From positions 18,444,984-18,508,983 of the forward strand of contig NC_092564.1 of the NCBI RefSeq assembly GCF_037975245.1: 64,000 nt of DNA, in the 5' to 3' direction. Made by a program: the position numbers and the translations under genes. The DNA comes from Apostichopus japonicus (lineage: Eukaryota; Echinodermata; Holothuroidea; Aspidochirotida; Stichopodidae). Shown piece after piece: positions 58,984 through 64,000 of the stretch. Position 1 is the first letter of the stretch, and every line of letters begins with the position of its first letter. Under the pieces are notes generated by a model that saw nothing but the letters and a program-made list of their open reading frames with translations, was not told the DNA's origin and made no database searches.

Positions 58984-61900
58984 AACTAATGGTTTTCCTC
59001 TCAGATTTCTTGCTTTGTTTTGAGTTTGTAAATGCATTTAGAAATTGCAAATTGAATAAGAAGTTAGTGTAAAGTTGAACCCTTCTTCAAGTAGGATCAC
59101 CATCCCTAAATCTTCCCTGCTCCCTAAATCTTCCCCTCCCCTGCCCGACCCCCTCCCTCTCCTGCGAAATCTGACCTACTATTGCAGTTTTTGCAGGAAG
59201 TTTTAGTCAGTAGTACCAATTTTGTCTACTAGGACTACGTTCCTCACTTTCACAACTGGGGGAACCGAAGGGCAAAGTACTAACTATTTGGTTAGCATCA
59301 AAAGTGGAGGGGGGGGGGGGGGGGATTCACATGCCTAATATTTCCAGCACTTCCAAATGGCTTGATTCCAAACAGTATTGAGAGGTCCTGACCAGCCAGC
59401 CAATACATCACTTAAAACTAAATGAAAATGCTGTCCATATGTCAAAATATACAAAACTAACTTCTGTGACTTAGAGGCCTCATCAAGTCCATACCCCTCT
59501 CCTCATTTCCTGATACCATTTAGAACAAGGGGCTCAGGTACGGCCGTAACCCCCCCCCCCCCCTCCCCTCAAGAAAGCAAATGACACAAAGAGGATATTT
59601 CAGGATAGTTGAAGTATTGTTGAAATTGTTGCATTTCAATCATGGATGTGATAAGAATCTCCGCTGCCAAAGTTACCCACGTTACCCAATTTTTTTTTCT
59701 CCGGACCGAAAGTACGTTACGGGGGGTGATGGGGGGGGGTGAAAAAAAGCTAATAAACCAGATTGACTACGTTGTTGACCTGCTTTGTATGCTCGATACA
59801 GAGAATCTATACAAAATATATCGCTTTGAATCCAGATACGAATAGCGCCATCTTTAAGGTTACATACATATTTGTTGAAGAAGGGCTTTACATTAGCGCC
59901 CTCAGTTTTTCGCTCTTTTTTGTTTTCTTGATGGCAATTAACTCGTCAATTTTAACATTTATTTAGTGTCTGGTAAAAAAAGATTGCAATTCAGATTCGA
60001 TAAGTGTAAACAAAGAAATGTCGCAAGGAGCTGAAGTGACGGTGTTTGATCACATCGGAGACGATTGAGAGTTGCATAGCACCGGTAACATTTGGAAGGC
60101 TGCGTATTCAAGTACCGGATCGCGTATAACAATCTGAAGGCTTTCCTGACCAGCCATTGTCTATAAATATGTGACATGTAAGGCTAACTAATTTATTATT
60201 GCATAGAATTGATACTAGTTACCATTACTACTTGAATAATACAACATGATTGTGCTTAACTCAAAACCCACCCTCTTCAAAGAAGCTAACATAAATCGGA
60301 GAGATTGACGCATCTATAAAATTCCTTTTCGCTAAGCCGCAGCTGTAATTTATAAGAACGTGTTGCCTATAGCTATAGGTTGCTGAATAATTTCTCTCCG
60401 TGACATGCCATACTGTTTCGCAGAAATATTTTTGTAAGAGTTTGACATTAATGACATAATGTATGTTGCTCTTCAGACTAAATACCAACATACACACGCA
60501 TATACGTTCACCTTTTTTTCGAATGGATGGTCATCGCTGTAATGGTTTGATATCTGTAGTAGATCCTTGGTAAACCAATTGGGAATTTGTAGGTGCCATT
60601 ATAGGCCAAGCCATTAGTTATCATTTGGTGTGGGTATGGCGATATACCAACTGAAAACTGTTATTTATCCTCTATGGGGCTGAGTTGAAAGTGCCGCATT
60701 TAGTAAATGAAAGTCAATGGAAAGGTTAATTGTGGTAGGACACTCACACTCACATAGCAGCAGTAGCCTACGAATAACCTAGCCTTTATAGCTAATCGCC
60801 GACCGGCAGGAGCTTTTATCGTTAGTGCATCGATACCTTTGCTAACGTTAATATCGGCTAATAATGGCCCACACCGTCCGGGCCATGGATGGATGGCCTT
60901 CACCTGTATCGTTAGTCGATTCGAAAAATTATTCGGATGTACAGTTGAGAAGAAATATTTATTCTCACGAAAATTGAACTTTGAGTAAATCTGAATTACA
61001 GACGTAATTGGCGACGATTTGTTTTCGCATAAAATCATCCACATTGAATTTCTACGTTATGGTTAAATTAAGTTGCGTCTAGGCCTGTATTTGGCTGGGA
61101 AATATATAGGAAAGTGCCTTAATTAGATAAATTTTACTATATCCAGTGCAACCGAAGCTAAAACAGATGCTTCTGTATAGTCTGTAACATAGCAAACTGC
61201 ATTTTGTGTTAGCAGTGATCAGAGTATAGACATACCAGTGAACTTTTAAAAGAATGACAATGTACGTGAAAGAATAATTTGGTAATGTAGTACACAATCG
61301 CAACTGAAGAAACATGTCGTGAGGTTTCCATTAAAGCAAAACAATGTCGAGGTTGGTGGGACACAACAATTTTTTAAAGTACAACATGTAGCTAACTTAG
61401 GAACACACACATGCAGATTGTTACCACATATCATTTGAATGAGGGGTTTCCATACGTAACATGCGTGATCCGTGTGGCATATAGTTGCAACGCAATACAC
61501 TAAACGAAGATGTATTCGGCCCTAAACAGCTGCCTTGTTCTTAAAATTAAAACTCAACACAGAACGATAATTTAACACTGGGTTGAGAGTGGATCAGTCG
61601 TTCGGTTTGGGTTTTTTCGTGCCTATAGGTTCTATCTTGGGTGACTTTTCTTTAAAAGTATTAACGCCAAATTTTAACTTATTCATCTCACGACAGAATG
61701 GGTACAAAAGAGAAGGTGAAAAGAAAGAGAAAAGAAAACATGTCGTGGAAAAAGAAAGAAAAATATATTTAGAGAAGACAAGTACATCGACTGCTTGCAG
61801 AAAGTCACCACGCATAGAATAAATTTATCATTGTAACCTGAAGTGGAAGTCCGCTCTCTATTTTTGCAAATTATTACACTTTGAGCTATCCTCAGCGAAT

Positions 61901-64000
61901 CGCTACTGAATATTTTACTGCATGCAGCAGCAGTGAGTCATTGCCTTTCGTCGGCATGTTCGATGATGGAGATAATCTTGTGCAGGATTTATGTCCAATG
62001 GACTTGTTTATTGAGTTCTAAGCGGTGACTGCGTGAGATATCCAAGGTATACACCTGGAATTTTATCGATAGAAGAAGAGCATGAACAACTGTGAACACA
62101 GGGTAGGCCTATGAGTGATAATTTTGGCAAATATGAACGGAACTTTTTAGTTAAGTTGATTCTAGTTCTACCATTTCACAACATACAACAACAACAACAA
62201 AAAGTCGAAGTTGCAATATATAATACTACTTTACGTTCGTGCATAGATAAGACATGGTTTGGATCGTTTGCTCAGACTCACCCTGATGTACAGGACTAGG
62301 TATATTATATAATTATTAGGCCTGTCAGGCAGTAACGTTATACATAGTAATTAAGGGCCTTCATGTATGATGTAGCATGATGGACCCATCGGAACAAGGC
62401 TAGGCCTACTGTAGTATGTAGGCCCACGTATTATATCTAACCCGGGCAATGCCTGGACAGCAGAGAGCATGTTACTTACTTTACGAACATTAACGTAAGT
62501 GCTACCTTTTGTTTTAGGCTATGTCACTGTTAAATATTATAATGCATCAAATTTCAGGATTTACCATAGCTCCTCAACGGATAGTAGCTAGGCCAAAGCC
62601 CAACTTGCATTGTTACTTAAAAATTCCCCAATGTCACTCCAAATCATCACTAGCCTATCCAAATTACATCTTTGTTTTATCATAAAGATCAGCTCAAATA
62701 GTTATTTGTGTCCAAAGTAAAGAATTAAAACCGTAGGCAGATTTCCAGCATTCTTTTGAGAACTTTCATACAGTGGACCTATGCATTAAAACAAAGGATA
62801 GCCTAGTACTATTAATAAATTTATGTGACCCACTTTAAGGTCATCATGTATAGACCCCAAAAAGAACTTAGACACCCTAATGATCCATGCAGCGCTTACT
62901 ATATTTTTCTCTCTCTAATTCCCATACAAGACACCACTGGTCACGCGACTCACTGGCAGTACGTACCATGGTACAATTAAATGACCATGGCCGGCCGGCA
63001 GCTTTGAGCTCTGCTTTACATTCCTGGAAGATAAGCTTGCCAACAAGATTAGAATTATGTTCAGGTTAAAGTAGCTGCTTAATTAGTGCATTACACCTAG
63101 GCTCAGAGATTAATTAGTATAGATTACACAGATACACAGACAACACAGGATTACAGATATAACAGTGTTGCAATAACTGCAATATCCCTACAATGTCAAT
63201 GAATTCTAGGCATCGACCTATTTTCCACTAATTAATTACTTTAAGGATTACACTAACTAGTGTCTTAATTGTCAGCAAAGATATTTCTCCTGAAATATTA
63301 ACAAATAGGTGTGCATGTTGCTAAATGTAACATAAACTTGTAAAAGCTATACAGAAGCTACATGATGAAAGTTGAGAAATAAATTTGACAATGAGTAAAA
63401 TTTGATATTCTATTTAAATTTAATGTGTGTCATAATTTGCAGCATCAATTCACTGAGCACTGAAGGACCATGTACATCAGTAGCCTACTGTACATACGTA
63501 CCATTAGGGTCTACGACTGTTCAATCTCACAATTATACCCTTGCAGCTGATACAGTTAAGGTAACTATAAGATTACCCATGGATTTGGTAACTGGTCAGT
63601 TCATGAAATTTACAGATATAGTCACCTCAAGTTGTATTTTATAGAAAGTGTTTCTAAAATGGGTGGGGGGGGGGGAGGGAGGGGAGTATCTGAGGGGAGC
63701 ACATGGTAACACCTCTCCATTGAGAAACCTTTTGTTTGGGTAAGGGAGATTATTTAATATGTAACTTCCACCAGACACACTGGTATCAATTGATTCCTTT
63801 TTTTTGTATAATTACAGCAGACATTGATAAATAAAGGAACAGAAAAGAAAGAACAACTGATACTCCATTTGACATCACTCCTGGTAGGTCAAATTTTTAC
63901 AAATTTTTGTCATGAATGTCATCCCTCGGACAACCATATGCCTTAATTACTTACAGCAAATTTGGGTTGCTCCAAAAAGTATAGCAACATAAATGTGCAG
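58984..64000. other. Downstream intergenic region without a supported gene
   Basis: Contains G/C homopolymers (59309-59324, 59550-59563, 63665-63675) and scattered short open frames. One on the + strand at 61583-61822 is lysine-rich and low complexity. None has a recognisable domain or splice-linked partner. A non-coding gene or the start of a gene beyond the window cannot be excluded. Confidence 0.5.

Noticed and set aside
61583-61822. 79-aa lysine/glutamate-rich open frame
   Set aside because: Low complexity, no domain, no splice partner.

Overview
The window looks like nuclear DNA from a marine invertebrate deuterostome, most likely an echinoderm (possibly a sea cucumber). The grounds are short coding exons with GT-AG introns, an AT-rich background, many short dispersed repeats with the GGCCTA-rich words common in such genomes, and two genes whose closest remembered relatives fit that placement. 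No bacterial, viral or organellar genes were recognised. The species is inference only.

Layout: (1) 1-1.4 kb holds the last coding exon of an unidentified + strand gene. (2) 1.4-5.8 kb is a convergent intergenic stretch full of repeats: a non-LTR retrotransposon fragment, tRNA-derived SINEs and one arm of an inverted repeat pair. (3) 5,817-21,286 on the - strand is an 11-coding-exon gene, reconstructed exon by exon with every splice phase matching (691 aa). It encodes a secreted protein with an N-terminal extracellular region, a PA (protease-associated) domain and a C-terminal peptide-N-glycosidase F-like region. (4) 21.3-42.6 kb has no gene I can support. It holds AT microsatellites, palindromes, foldback elements and several very small hairpins, three of them flanked by perfect 7-bp direct repeats. 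(5) 44,104-57,388 on the + strand is KANSL1, the scaffold subunit of the MOF/KAT8 NSL histone acetyltransferase complex, in seven coding exons (1,203 aa), with a probable upstream non-coding exon and a 3' UTR of about 1.6 kb. (6) 59-64 kb has no recognisable gene.

The two complete genes are divergently transcribed, about 22.8 kb apart between start codons. They have no obvious functional link: one works in the secretory or extracellular space, the other in chromatin. The observations most worth following are the animal PA/PNGase F-like gene, which keeps two of three catalytic acids of the bacterial enzyme, and the 28-30-bp hairpin insertions with 7-bp target-site duplications.
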